Part shown: piece after piece, positions 1-12,351 of the stretch | Layout of the letters: each line of letters begins with the position of its first letter | Numbering within the stretch: position 1 is the stretch's first letter | From: Cryptomeria japonica | Lineage: Eukaryota; Streptophyta; Pinopsida; Cupressales; Cupressaceae | NCBI RefSeq assembly: GCF_030272615.1 | Contig: NC_081408.1 | Span: 621,608,476-621,672,475 of the forward strand | Direction: 5' to 3' | DNA length: 64,000 bases | Notes under the pieces: generated by a model | The model's database searches: none | Seen by the model: the letters and a program-made list of their open reading frames with translations, nothing else | What the model was told of the DNA's origin: nothing | Position numbers and translations under genes: made by a program

Positions 1-1188
1 ATCACCCAAGTACACCTTACCTCCATTAAATTCTTCATATTCAAAAAATTAATCTTTATTAGAAACCATAAGAAAAGATGCACCTGCGTCAATTAACCAT
101 GCATCATTACCTACATGAGTAACCAAAGCTGCAATGAATGCATCACCATCTTCTTTCTCAGACTCAAAATCAGAATCAAAATTCTTCTTTTTCTTCTTCT
201 TTTTCTTCTTATTTTTCTTGTTCTTTTCTTCTTTGCAATCCTTACGGATGTGACCTGGTTTACTGCAATTCCAGCATATGACTTTGGACTTTTCAGGAGA
301 TTTTGATCTCCCTTTGGATTTGGACTTATTGTGCTTCTCATTCTTCTTTCTTTTTTCCTTAGGTATTCCTCAAACAGTTAGGGCTTCCTTCGAACTGATT
401 GATACCTTCCTTCACATCTCTTCACCATGTAGGGCACCCACCACTTCTTCAGACTTCAACCAAGATTTAAGAATGTGTATGAAAATAGGTTTAGACTAAT
501 GGACTAACAACATCACAACATTTTCTCTCTTTTTTGTTGTGCGGGAACAGGTGGCATGTGTATGAAAATAGGTTTAGACTAATCTGGTGAAGGTCTACAA
601 TCTATAATAGGTTGAAGTAGAAAGTGTCGGGAGCAAATTGAGCACAGCACCCTAGCCACATCTTCAGACTTCAAAACAACAGAAGTACTACTGATATCCA
701 TAATAAGAGAATCCCACAAATCATAAAAAGAACAAAGAAAGATCTGGCATTTCTCCTCTTCATCCATCTTAACACCAACAGATACCAATTGAGACACCAA
801 CATATTAAATGCTTCTAGGTGGTCTACAATTCGTCCACCCTCTTCCATCTTCAAGAAATATAGTTTCTTCCTCACGAAAAATCTAATTCAATAAGGATTT
901 CGCTTGATACATTTCACCAAGCTTCAGCCATAACTTCTTTGTAGTATTCTCTTCATGGACATTGATTAGAACAGAGTCTGCTAGGAACAATCTAACTAGA
1001 CCCTTGGCTTTTTGGTCCATATCATCATACTGAGTAGCCGTAGTAGGAGCTGAGTGTCTTGAGATATTCGCATCAACAACATCCCACAGATCTCAATCTA
1101 CTAATAGATCTTCAATCTTCAGCTTCCACATCTCAAAATTACTTCCATTAAATTTCTCCACCTCTATTCTCCCCAATGAACTTGCCAT
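1..1188 (-). pseudogene. Copia gag and start of protease (element A2), broken
   Basis: Read on the minus strand from an ATG at 1188-1186, this is a Copia Gag with the UBN2-type capsid region. It matches the 22110 Gag of element A, including the KMEEGG and DHLEAFNML segments near 780-860. Near 230-290 the frame gives an intact CCHC zinc knuckle (CWNCSKPGHIRKDC), which in this family binds genomic RNA. A long Lys-rich linker (175-240) follows, then a protease start reading DAGAS where D-S/T-G is expected. A stop lies just after it. An insertion-duplication around 456-644 breaks the frame. The polyprotein would normally be cleaved into capsid, nucleocapsid and protease; this copy cannot make it. 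Confidence 0.85.
473..583. repeat. 28-bp direct repeats inside A2 gag insertion
   Basis: An identical 28-bp segment occurs at 473-500 and 556-583, separated by 55 bp. It lies in a block (about 456-644) that is absent from the corresponding part of element A gag. A degenerate copy of the neighbouring Gag codons (LKSED/LKSEE) flanks the block, so it looks like a local insertion-duplication. Its source is not recognised. Confidence 0.75.
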
Positions 1189-1297
1189 CTAAAAATTCTT
1201 GCAACAAAATCAAAAAGTGTCTTTTTGACAAGCTCCCACTCAAATCCAAATTAGTTCAAAAAACCCAACAACCACAACTGAAACCAAAGGTGATCAA

Positions 1298-1309
1298 GCT
1301 CTGATACCA
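1298..1309 (-). other. Primer-binding site, initiator-Met tRNA type (A2)
   Basis: The minus strand reads TGGTATCAGAGC two bases inside the LTR end. This is the standard Copia PBS complementary to the 3' end of initiator methionine tRNA, where minus-strand DNA synthesis starts. Confidence 0.9.
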
Positions 1310-1311
1310 CT

Positions 1312-2214
1312 TGTAAGGAAGTTAAGTAGAGGAACAACTTCCTACACTAATCTTGAGAGGAGGTTAATGCAAAAAAAATTATAGATCATTACAACAATTA
1401 TAGAAACTTAACAGAAATAAACAAAGTATCATCCATATCACAACATAGTAACACAATGATTTACGTGGGGAAAACCCTTTCAGGAGAAAAAACCCACAAT
1501 CCAAAAGTAGTTCAATATATTATTCAGCAATCAACAATAGATTACAATATACTTGCAGATAAATATCATCACTAGAGTACCACTAATCAGATATTTAGAG
1601 GTAACTCAATAATCATAATTCTCTTACACACAACCTCTATCTCACACACCTCATATATAGGAGATACAATACAAGAAATCGTCAAACGATATTACAAAAC
1701 GATGGGCTAAAACCACCCATTAAAGTGGAGCCAACCTTATCTCCTATCTAGATGCCCTATGATGTGTCAAAACACACATCAACATGTGTCCCTCCCTTTT
1801 ACAGCTCATTTATGTGTTTGATGCATTTTATATTTCCTATTTCTGGAGTACAAACTTTCAGAGGCCATAACATGTGAACCGTGTGTCCTACTGACGAACT
1901 GTTTGAAGCATCGGAAAGCTAGCAAAGTGCTCTACTGCCTAGTAGATTCTACATCATTTATGCCCACTTTTCAAGGTGTTTTGGAGCCTCTAAAGTCCTC
2001 AAAATTAAATTAAACCTTTCATCACACCCCTCCAAAATGGAAACTTTTGTATCTTCAAAACTAGTTATGATCTTGCAACGAAGCTTTATAGGAATGTTTA
2101 TCTTTCCAACTACAGGCTTCAGGGACAATTTCGCACCATTTCGTGCTCAAACGAAAACTTACTATAAATAGTAACCTCATGTAAATGCAAGGTTGAGATA
2201 CCATTTTCTCAACA
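1312..2214 (-). repeat. 5' LTR of Copia A2
   Basis: This LTR of about 903 bp runs TGTTG...CTTCCTTACA on the minus strand. It aligns along its length with the LTRs at 21098-21990 and 31673-32564. A TATA-like ATATATA lies at 1653-1659 on the minus strand, matching the position seen in the sibling LTRs. The inner end abuts the PBS; the outer end abuts Gypsy coding sequence. Confidence 0.88.
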
Positions 2215-4423
2215 AGTACCTCTGGTAGATGACAAGCCCTTACTATTATATATATCCACAACCACCATAGCACTGGGGGCACTTTTGGCTCAACATGACT
2301 ATGAAGGAAAAGAACGTGCAATATATTACATCAGTCGTACCATAGTTGGGTATGAGCTCAATTACACTCATATTGAGAGAGTGTGTCTTGTTGTATTTTT
2401 TACATCATAGAAACTGTGACATTACATTCTTACACACCAAACAAAGCTCATTGCAAAAATTGATCCGCGTAAATATCTTTAGAGTAAAGTAGCTCTTACA
2501 GGATGACTGGCTAAATGGATCATGATTCTTAGTGAGTTCAACATTGAATATGTAGAAAGAAAAGCAAGAAAAGGACAATCTATAGTATATCAACTCATTG
2601 ATGATCTTGTTACAAATGATCATCCCCTTATTACAAAATTACCTAATGAGTCAATATTCAACATGGATTCTATGCATCTATGGACTTTGTACATTGATGG
2701 CTCTTTCACACAAGGTGGTTCTGGTGTTGATATTCTCTTTGTCACACCATAGGGGGATTATATACCTAAGGCTTATAAGATACAATTTCCATCTACCAAT
2801 AACATTACAGAATATGGAGCATTACTCGATGGACTTTGTATGGTTGTGCAATGGAAAATTCTAGAGTTGTGTGTTCTTGATGACTCCTAGTTAGTGATCA
2901 GACGGGTTAATGATGATTATAAGATAAACGATGAAAATATTAGGACATATAAGAGAATGGTGGATGATTTCAAGGCTTACTTTACCATAATCACATTTGA
3001 GCAAATTCCTTGGAACAACAACAGAGCAGCTAATGCAATGGCTACAATCGCATCCCTTGTAATAATGCCAAGTAACACCGAATATTGTGAGTTCTTGGTT
3101 GAACCACTCTTGGAGCCTACCTACAATGCACCACAATCTGAAATTATATGTCTCATCATCCGTCCTAATTCCCAGTAGTATGGAAATATTTATCCCTACT
3201 TACATGATAATACCTTACCTCCCAATCTATCTAATAAAGCTCAGAAAGCCTTTATTCATCGAGCCTCCCATTATGACATTTTAGCTGATATCCTATATTG
3301 TCAGGGTCTTTATTGTACCTTAATTTACTTTCTTGAGTGTGACAAAGCCAACACTTCCTTGCAAGAGATGCACAAAGGTATATGTGGAGCACATTCAATC
3401 GGTCCTTCCCTAGCTAGGAAACTCTTGTGTACTGGTTACTACTGGCCTATCATGCAGAAGGATGCTTATTAGTTTGTTAAGAAATGCAAGCAATACATGG
3501 AGACTTGATACATGCACCGGCACATGAACTGGAACCAATTATAACATCTTGGCCATTCTGTCAGTGAGGACCTGACCTCGTCAGCAAAATTCATCCATCC
3601 TCATCCAACGACCATAAATTCATCATCACTACTATAGAGTATTTCACGAAATGGATTGTAGTTGTTCCCCTCATGAATGTCAATGGTAAACAAATTGTTG
3701 CATTTATCCTAAATTACATCATATGTCGGTATGGTGTCCCCATTTCCATCATCACAGATAATGGTCCCTTTTAAGAATCAAGATGTCCATGAGCTTTGTA
3801 ATAAAATCTATATCCAACACTATTTCTCCACATCGTACTATCCTCAAGTTAATGGATAGGCTGAGGCCTCTAATAAAAATATCCAAAGATTCCTCAAAAA
3901 GGCGGTCAATAATGTCGGTCATGATTGGCATATCCAAATAAACCTGGCCTTGTGGGATTATCACACAAGTTTCTACACTCCCACAAGTGCCACTCCATAC
4001 TCCCTTGTCTATGGTATTGAGTTCATACTTCCCATTGAGGTCAAGATACCTTCCTTATGGGTCTCTCTGTGCAACCTAATTAGTGATGAAGACTACAGAG
4101 TCTCTTGCTTAAATGAGTTAGAAATGTTGGATGAACGAAGACAAACTACATTCAATCATCTCAGAGCATACTAGCAACGCATGTCCAAAATTTACAACCA
4201 CAGAGTTAGGCTACGTGCATTTGAGATTAGTGATCTTGTCCTTAAAGAGAATCTGAAGAATCGGCAAGATAGAGAGAAAAGGGGCAAATTTGAACCTAAT
4301 TGGTTGGGTCCATACATCATTACTATTGTGTATGGATTAAGAGCATATCAGTTGGCTACTCCAGAAGGTGAACCTCTTGAAGATCCAATCAATAGCATTC
4401 ACCTTCGCAGGTTTTACACCTAA
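2215..4423 (+). pseudogene. Gypsy (Tat/Athila-like) pol relic: RNase H, second RNase H, integrase
   Basis: The translated order is as follows. First comes the end of the RT-linked RNase H (2225-2400; segments LGALLAQHD, YYISRT, LNYTHIE). Then a tether (LAKWIMILSEFNIEYVERKA, 2508-2570). Then a second RNase H-like domain (WTLYIDGSF near 2680, TNNITEYGALLDGL near 2800, DDS near 2880). Last is integrase: zinc region (3360-3480), core (3590-3900) and C-terminal part ending YQLATPEGEPLEDPINSIHLRRFYT's family signature near 4350-4423. Dual RNase H is a hallmark of Tat-lineage plant Gypsy elements. Many stops and frameshifts (for example 2409, 2749, 2889) mark it as dead. The RT is missing because A2 inserted immediately upstream. 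Confidence 0.85.
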
Positions 4424-4454
4424 AAATTTTAGAGACTTTCTTTAAAGGTCCTGA

Positions 4455-4622
4455 AAAAATACAAAAAAAAAAAAAAAGTCCTAAAAAAAGAAAAGAAAAA
4501 AATGAAAAAAGTCCTGAAAAAAAGAAAAAGAAAAAAAGAAAAAAGGAAAGAAAAAAATGAAAAAAGAAAAGAAAAAAGAAAAGAAAAAAAAAGTGAAAAA
4601 ATTAAAAAAGTAAAGAAAAATC
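4455..4622 (+). repeat. A/G-rich low-complexity tract after Gypsy integrase
   Basis: This tract of about 165 bp is almost pure purine (runs of A with scattered G and three GTCC(T) interruptions). It follows the integrase stop, where Gypsy 3' untranslated regions and PPTs lie. It is too long and repetitive to be a PPT alone, so expansion by slippage is likely. Confidence 0.8.
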
Positions 4623-4623
4623 A

Positions 4624-7600
4624 ATTCTTCCATGTGTGAAAACCACTTTGGTGGCACCTTGGGCAAGTACCATGGTGAAAATCGAGAAATCGACGTCATG
4701 TGTAAGGACTTCGCTCCTCTTTCCTTCAACACTCTACTTGATCATTCTCATTCATATCCTATCCTTCTGCACCATAATAGCATTTGCACCCCCATCATAG
4801 CTTGTGGATTGTTTTGCACAACACGTGCATGCACTGCTCTTGCATAATAAACTAGTCTTATCCCTCTTTGGGGCATTTCCTCAACATTAGCAATGGGTTG
4901 GGATATTTGGCATCTTATGATTAGAGGAACTATCTTCTTTGTCTACCTTTTCACTCACAAATCGCAATAAAGATTCACTTCCACCATCGATTCATATCAC
5001 TTCACCTTTGCTTTGCAATACAGACATTCAATTCATGGACGAACAAAATTTTAAACAAACATGCAGCTTTTAACTTGAAAAAAATGATGACCTGATGACA
5101 CTAAGACTGAGCAGGCATAACAACACACTATCAACGTATCTAAATCAATGCAATAACTAGACAAGGATCATTTTGGATTGAAATATAATGTTTGTTTATT
5201 TGATTATGTATTCTGATTGTTTTTAATTTTATCCTTGGTGACATGTCTTTTAGCTTTTTTGGGATGTCTCTAACTAGAGATTTTATCTCCAAGATGTCTT
5301 TGACTAGAAAGGAGAGGATGGGGCATGTTCACCTGCTTGTTGTTTGTGGATTGTTCCTTAGTAATATGATGACTCATCTTAGGACATGATTGTCTACGAT
5401 GCATCTCATGTACGATGGGGCATTCCTTGACTATCTAATGTGTTTTCCTACACACAATTGGTATGTCTATTCATTTGAGTCTAATCCATATCCCGATGAA
5501 TTCATCATTTTGCCATAATAAACTTGATGATGATATAAGCACCTTAAAAAGAACAAGAATTCTCATCATCCATCCTATTGCATATTCTCGTTGCATGAGT
5601 CTCCTTTCATCGCATGTTGAATCAATCATTTCTCTTTATCATTTTTATTCATCTTCTTCTCATCTTCAATCATTTTCTTCATTTTTTTCATGGAGCTTTA
5701 TAAGGACCTCCATAACTTCACAATAACATAATTCACATAATTCATAGAAAATTTCATAAAATGGAGCATTAAATATTCCACATGTCTAGATATACAAGAA
5801 TGGAGACTTAAAATTACATTTTAACATAAAGATTTAATACACAACCTATAACAAGGCTGAACATAAAGGAGCATGTTCCTTTACAATAGACCACAAGGTC
5901 AATTATAATAATACATAGGAAATGAATCGTGAAGACCACCAAGACAGGAAATCTAACATCTATCTCCCACAATCACATCAGGGTGAGAACATTTCCAGAG
6001 CCCATATCCGCCCTACCACGAAGTAATTACACTTTTTCTGAAATCTTTCATGACATGAAAGATTTCTGAACAAGCACAATGGAGTCTAACCATGCAAATC
6101 TGGCAGGAGTAATGGAATTGTGCAATATGGTATATCTTCATTCTAATGCTAGTGTAATGATATAATGACCACACAAGATGCATTTTTACTCTCATAAGAC
6201 AATAAAAGCAATAATATTTTCTTATTTGTCTAAAGTCATCTCAAGACCTCAATTCTATCATGGTCACATTCATCCCAATCGATCCCAATAGGTAAGAATA
6301 ATAAGAACTTTCTCAATATGGAGAAAACATATGATGCATCCATGCATATATTCTTTAAGCCAAACTTTATTCTATAGATAAGAATTACATATATGGAATT
6401 CTTAAAGAGAGCACATCATATCTAGTAATTCCAAAAAGGCTTCTTCAATATAGAATCACACTAAACTACACATATGCATATGAAAACTTCATCCTTGATA
6501 CAAACTAAAATAAAGTAAGAAAAAACACATAAGTACATACATATGCATCAATCCATGCTTAATCCAAGACTAGTTATAAAACTTTGATTACATCTTTCAA
6601 TAAATTCATTCCAATTAAATATTTGAAGTAATTGCACTTAAGAATAATATAACATGCAATGATAATGAGCAGTCAACATCCTCCCAAGGCCTATGAGAGC
6701 TCAAGCTCTAATAACCATATTCACACTACATATTACTAATCTTCATATAACCGAAATAAGAAGGGAATAGCTATAATTTTCCAACGCAAAAATTGTTGGT
6801 TAAAAGTACCTTTGAACATTAATATAAGAAACTAAACCAATTAATTACTTAATATTGAGTCGAGTTAAGATAAAAATATAGTTCATATTCCTAGATATTT
6901 AATATCTAAGGAATCTAACTATTAACAAGAGTCTTTTCTTAATTTGACTCTAAATACGTCATTTCATATTTGATTCAAGTCATGGAACTTATGCTCTTTA
7001 TCAACACAAGGATTTAACTACTCTCAATTTCAAAGAAATAAAAGTATTTGAATATAATAATAATTTATTTATTCAAGCTACTTAACCCTTAGTTGTAAAT
7101 TGAATATCACATACTACCATACCAACATGTTAACAAAAAGGAAAGATGATCTAAAATTATTTAATTTAGAAGCATATAATAGATTAATTTTTAGCCTCTA
7201 CAAGAGACAATTCTGTATAATCCCCTTCTTGGCATGCATGATAATTTTCATTATTGGGGATAACCTTATATTGTATCACATAATTTGTTCTATTAATATA
7301 ATCATTTAAATATTATCTCTTAATATATAAATAATCTATTTTTCAGTCAAGTAGAGATTGACTTTATACTATACATAATTATTTATGCCAAGGTGGAAGT
7401 TTAAGTTCATATAACTCTACCTTTGCTTGGTTCTAGTATAAATAAAGTATTTTTAATGCCTAGGTTTTGCCATAGTTTGTGTGTGGAATGGAGTTAGATA
7501 GAAGATATTTGCTTATGCTCTTGCAGAACACTATTACTATATAGTTTGCATCTTTGTATTCACATCTGTAGAGAAACTTTGACCTCAAAAACATACATGA

Positions 7601-9878
7601 ATGAACTATGAATTCATGATTCAAGAAACACAACATAGGTAAGGTCAACTGTCAATTAATTTCCATACCTCGCTTTCATATAAGCAATAATAATTATCTA
7701 AACTTAATCTCCCAATAATAATTATCTAAAGAAATGTGAAATCCATAATAACTATCTTACTTTCTAAATTAAAAATAAAAACTAAACTTTCCCTCGCTTT
7801 ATGCACCATCTTACATATTTTAAATTATAAAAAAAAAAAATTAAATGAAAAATTTCAATATCAAATATGTAAGATTTTTATATTATCCTTGCAACAAATT
7901 TCTATCTTTTATGTCTCACGTGGAAATTGCTTGATTCATATATTTATTTCCTAAGTCTTAAAATTTTACTTAAACTTTCTCATATTAAAGTTCTTACTTT
8001 TTTATATAATGGTTACCTTTCCATGTAGAATATAGTGTGAGTTATATATATAAGATTTTTTATTTATTTATTTATTTATTGTCCTTTCAAAATAAATTGA
8101 TAATTTTAGGAATAATTTCATACTAAATGAAATTTATAAAGTATTTTAAGTTTATGAATATAATTTCATTTACAAAAAAAAAATGTTTTTTCTATTTATT
8201 TTTTTCAAGTATAAATATTAATTATTTATATTTATTATTTGAGTTTCTAAAATATTTAATATATTGATAAAAGTATTTTTATTATAATAATAATAATGTG
8301 TTCATTTATTAATATGAATTCTACTTCAATACATTTAGAAGTAAAAGAAAAGTCATTAAATAAATATGTAATAATTATTATATAATAGTATTTATGAAAT
8401 AGGGTCATGACATGCTCAATCAGCTTAATCAATTTATCAACCTAGCTATACTGATCATTTTCATCAATTGTTCAGTTGTGCATTTTTCATCAAATGCACA
8501 TCTCAGCTTAATCACTCGTGCAATATCAATCATCCAATCTTCTTTCACGTAATCTATCGAGAGATCAATCTTCCCATAATTTATTTGATCAATCTCTCGA
8601 GGGGGCATTCCATATCAATTGTCATCCTTTCCAAGATATCTCTGGGGCATATCAGTTGATCAATTTTTCTTTGAAATAATGTGACGGGTTGCATTGTCTC
8701 AAAGAGAGGCAAACTAGAGACACATAAAAATTTCAATTAAAATGTCCTCTTAATTAAACTTAAATATTCCTACATCATCAAGATTATTCAATTTTTTATT
8801 ATAATATTCATAATATTTGCTTCTCATTATTTCATTCTTCATCACATTATATATTCATCTTCATTATCTTATAATGCTTATTCATTAATATTCATCATTC
8901 CATTATTATTCATTTAATTCATTAAAATATATTTGATTAATCCATTTTCCTAAATCTCCTACACATCCACTACACCCTTTATTTATCATCTCCCATTTCT
9001 ATCCATTTCACTCATCTAATGCATGTGGGATAAACACTCTTCATTTCTACATCTCTTATATCCCATATCTATCTTAATGTCTGGATTCACCCTGAGGATA
9101 ACTATTTAAATCCAACCCCCCTCTCATTTCAATCATCTAGCAATTTAGTTTACTTTTGCATTCTCGCATTCTTGTTTTCTCATGCTTTTTCTTTCTCTTG
9201 CTTTAATATCATTTGCATTCATCTCAAATATTCATTCACTGTATCCTCTTGTGTGTGTGCTTTTAAGAGCATCATTCTTGAGCACAAGATCTTGGTTGAT
9301 AAGAGTGCAATGGACTAGGTTTTTGTAGCATGCAGGAGTGTTTAGTTTAGATATTTGCTTTGCATGTATGTTTCTTGCAAGTACTTCATTGTTGGATGTT
9401 GGAACAAGTCTGAATCTTTGATTCCAGCACCCATTTCCTCCATATTCAATAAGTAATATATCATTTGCATCCTTTCATATAATATTGTTATTCTCTCATG
9501 TTCGATAGAATAGAATTTCTCTCATAATTGATCTCTCTTGTGCTTTCATTAAAGCTCCTAAATATTGGGTGACTACATCTTTAGCTAGATCTTACACAGT
9601 ATAGAGCAATATATACCAGCTTTTACATCATGTTAGAGCTTATGGGATTGTTTATTGTTAGTGTTTATTGAGAAATATAGATTGCAAACCTTGGTGGATC
9701 TTAAAAAAAACTTGATAAAAATACTAGACTTGAAGGGTTCCTCTTTGTGACTTTGTATTGTAGATTTATTTTGAAACTTCTTGGTGTAAATCTGAGCTCA
9801 CTATTAAGTTTAAGGTATCCAAGAAATTATTTGATCCTTTTGATTTGTCCATATTATTGAAAAACAATTATGATGTGA
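4624..9878. other. AT-rich non-coding stretch, no gene recognised
   Basis: No open frame here has protein-like composition. The first part (to about 5450) may be the 3' untranslated region of the Gypsy relic, with G-rich PPT-like spots near 5311-5321 (gagaggatggggca) and 5417-5424. A TTTA microsatellite lies near 8058-8083. The segment 8400-8720 has T/C-rich, G-run-bearing sequence that could be another old LTR, but I found neither a partner nor ends. Confidence 0.6.
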
Positions 9879-10345
9879 TGTTGAATTTTGCAACACAAGC
9901 ACCTGAAAGATCAAATGACAAACAAAAACACCTTCCACGAGAGAGAGAGCTTCACAAATGAATGTTATATTACTCAAAGAAAAGAATACAAAATGAACTA
10001 CAATTGTACAATGAGGTGCTTATAAAGAAAGAGCAAAGATGCCACGAGCTAAAAATAGGAGAACTAAATTGCATGCATGAGGAGCTAAAAATGCTCGACC
10101 CTAGCTAAACTAGATGCACAAAAGCTAAACTAAAGCAACTAAAGCAACTAGAAGCAAGCAGTCTTAAGTGAACTTAAGAAAAAAAAAAACATAAATACTA
10201 GTTAAAATTCTCTAACACACCCCCCCCCCCTCCCCCATCTAAGTTAATATGGGTCCTAGCAACAAAAGGCCTAATTAGGTACCCAAGTACAAAAAAGAGG
10301 TCTCTCTAAGTGCATAAAAGGGGAAAACCACGTGGCAAAAAATGC
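9879..10345 (-). mobile_element. 3' end of Copia-like family E (LTR, PPT, tail)
   Basis: On the minus strand, 10217 to 9879 is a 339-bp LTR (TGTTAGAG...TTCAACA). It is preceded by a strongly G-rich PPT (10218-10236). Before that is about 100 bp of internal sequence that aligns with the plus-strand tail at 34600-34718 (shared TTGTACTTGGGTACCTAAT). Because the PPT and not a PBS adjoins it, this is the 3' LTR. Homology stops near 10345, so the element is 5'-truncated by whatever follows. Related LTR copies lie at 32.8-33.1 kb (+) and 42.9-43.2 kb (-). Confidence 0.78.
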
Positions 10346-12351
10346 TCGAAACTTGAACAATGCTTTGTTGTGTTGTCATTGATGTCAAACTTGTCTGGTA
10401 TTTATCATAATCAGTTGATGTAGATAATCAATTTCATAAATGTTGAATACAATCTACATGTCTAGCGTTTGTCAATTTTTAGATCTAGTTGATGATTTGT
10501 CTGATGTTCAATTGATATGTTTCAATTGATGATTTGTTGATTTATTGATTTGATGATTTAATTATGTATGGTGTTCATTTGATGTGTTTCACTTGATGAT
10601 TTGATGATTTGTCTAAGGTTCAGTTCATGTGTTTTAGTTGATGATTTTTTTAGTGATCAATTGATGTGTTTGTTTGGTTCTTCAACTATTGATTTTTTGT
10701 TTGGTGCTCAGTTGATGATCAAGTCATGCAGACTACATGGTTCAAAAATATTAGTGTAGATGTTTTTAATTATGGGTTCATATGTTGATGCTTTGTCTAA
10801 TGGTGGTGTTGTTTTTTATGTTCAGATGTCAATGCTCTATTTGATGGTGGTGGTGGTGTTTATGTGAGTGGATTTCCTGACATCTACTATTTTGGATGTT
10901 TCAATATGGAGAAGAGAACTAATAATTTGTTTCATAGTAATATTGAGTAAGTATTAATATTCAGGTAAGAGTATTTATGTCCTATGTGCAAAAATTGGTA
11001 TATTGTCTAGTTTGCCACAATTAGCTTGTGCAAAATATGCAACTGATATTCAGTTATGATATGGATGTATGGAAACTTGGAGATAGTGGTTGTTGATACA
11101 TTGTGTTGTTATGAATATTAGTCTTATATGCCATTCTTGGTTGATGAGTTTCTTTATTTGCAAGTATTTAGTAATGTATATTTTTTAGGATTGGATGTTT
11201 AGATGTTGCCATGTTTCCTAGTACTGATGTCTTGCATACATAAGTTGGTTTTGGAATGTTATAGTACAATAAGTTTCAATATGCAAGAAAGAGTATTTAA
11301 TATTCTAGTGGAAGAATGTTTTACATCCTTTTGGATTATGAAGATCATGATGTACAGAATTGGATATAATGTTTATGTTTTGTACTATCAATTGTGCAGG
11401 TCCTCTAATTGCTCAGATGATGAGGTTAGTTGTTGTTGTTTTCGGATAGTAAGGTATTATGTTAGACTAGTCCGAAAATTACCTAGTGGCTTCCTGATAT
11501 GTGGATTTAGGGGTTGCAACTCAGAGGGCATGTTCATTTGGTTTGTGAATTATTCCAGTTCAACTTTCAAGTGTTGGGTTTCTTCTGCAAGTTAGTTATG
11601 TTTGTATGTGCTCAACATGCTCTGTTGTTTGAGTCTCATTTTTTTGCTTGATCTATCTTGTTTGTATTATTCTCTTTTGGTGTGGATAAGATTTAGAGGA
11701 TGAGTTAGAGTGTTGATATGGATCTCACCATGGTGTATGTTGATCCACACTTAGTAATTTGCATTGGAAGTTGTTTTTAAGTCGATCAATTGATGTGTTT
11801 TGTTATATTTTTACACACTTTGTTTGGAGCCAATATTGGAGATGTTGGTAACGTGTGTGGTTCATTAGAATCTACTTGAATGAAATTATTATGATGTGTT
11901 TAGGTCCCCTTTATCTCCTAGAGAGGATCTAAGTGATTTATTTAGGTCTGGATGGCCTATTTTATTTAATATTGCTTATTCTATGTTTGGACGACCTAAT
12001 TAAGGGTTTTGATGAAAAAAATTGTAAATAAGAATGTATGGTTGTATGTGTTGAGGTATAGAAAGAGCATGAATTATTGTGAAGTGGATGAGAATAATAT
12101 TCAAGAGGATTTTGTGTTGGTGATGTGTTAAAGCTAGTTGAGAAGTGCTTTGATAGTAATATCTTCAAACTGACAGTAATCAGAGATAGTATTTGTGACC
12201 TGATGTGCATTCCATGATATTGGTAGCTTGACAATTTCATGATCAAGAGATCCTACTCATTTCAATTTCAACTATTCCTCTTGTCTATTGGTGGACGGTG
12301 AGTCTGTTGGTAAACTTTTGTATCTTTCCCTAAGATTATGTGTCTCAGTTC
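10346..12351 (+). repeat. Probable old LTR (family I), 5' part, split by element H
   Basis: No coding sequence is visible. The start resembles SIRE-type LTRs (TTGTGTTGTCATTGATGTCAA near 10368). The sequence that resumes after element H (19509-19825) has the architecture of the end of such an LTR: a 'gtgagcct' block, an intron-like T-rich run and a C-rich tail near the terminus. I infer one LTR or solo LTR into which H inserted. The ends are not proven. Confidence 0.4.
10485..10735 (+). repeat. Degenerate GTTGATGATTTG-type tandem repeat
   Basis: Imperfect units with the core TTGATGATTTG and an accompanying TTCAATTGATGTGTTT segment recur about five times over 250 bp, at irregular spacing of roughly 45-65 bp. 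This is an old minisatellite inside the presumed LTR of family I. Confidence 0.55.

Larger units (their letters stand above)
1..2214 (-). mobile_element. Copia retrotransposon A2, 5' half, cut by window edge
   Basis: On the minus strand the order is 5' LTR (2214 to 1312), a methionine-tRNA-type PBS, then gag running to a protease start at the window edge. It is a sibling of element A at 21-32.5 kb: LTR, PBS context and gag all align by eye. It sits inside a Gypsy pol relic, because RNase H-coding sequence starts directly after the outer LTR end at 2215. The 3' half lies outside the window, so the TSD cannot be checked. Frame breaks in gag show that it is inactive. Confidence 0.85.

Noticed and set aside
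111-341. Arg/Lys-rich 76-residue frame on the minus strand
   Set aside because: It is an out-of-frame reading of the Lys-rich linker and zinc-knuckle region of the A2 Gag; the true frame contains the CCHC motif.
4481-4732. Phe-rich minus-strand frame over the purine tract
   Set aside because: A translation of low-complexity A/G sequence, not a membrane protein gene.
11203-11595. 130-residue frame in the presumed family I LTR
   Set aside because: Cys/Tyr-rich with no domain-like pattern. It lies in sequence that behaves like an LTR and has no support as a gene.
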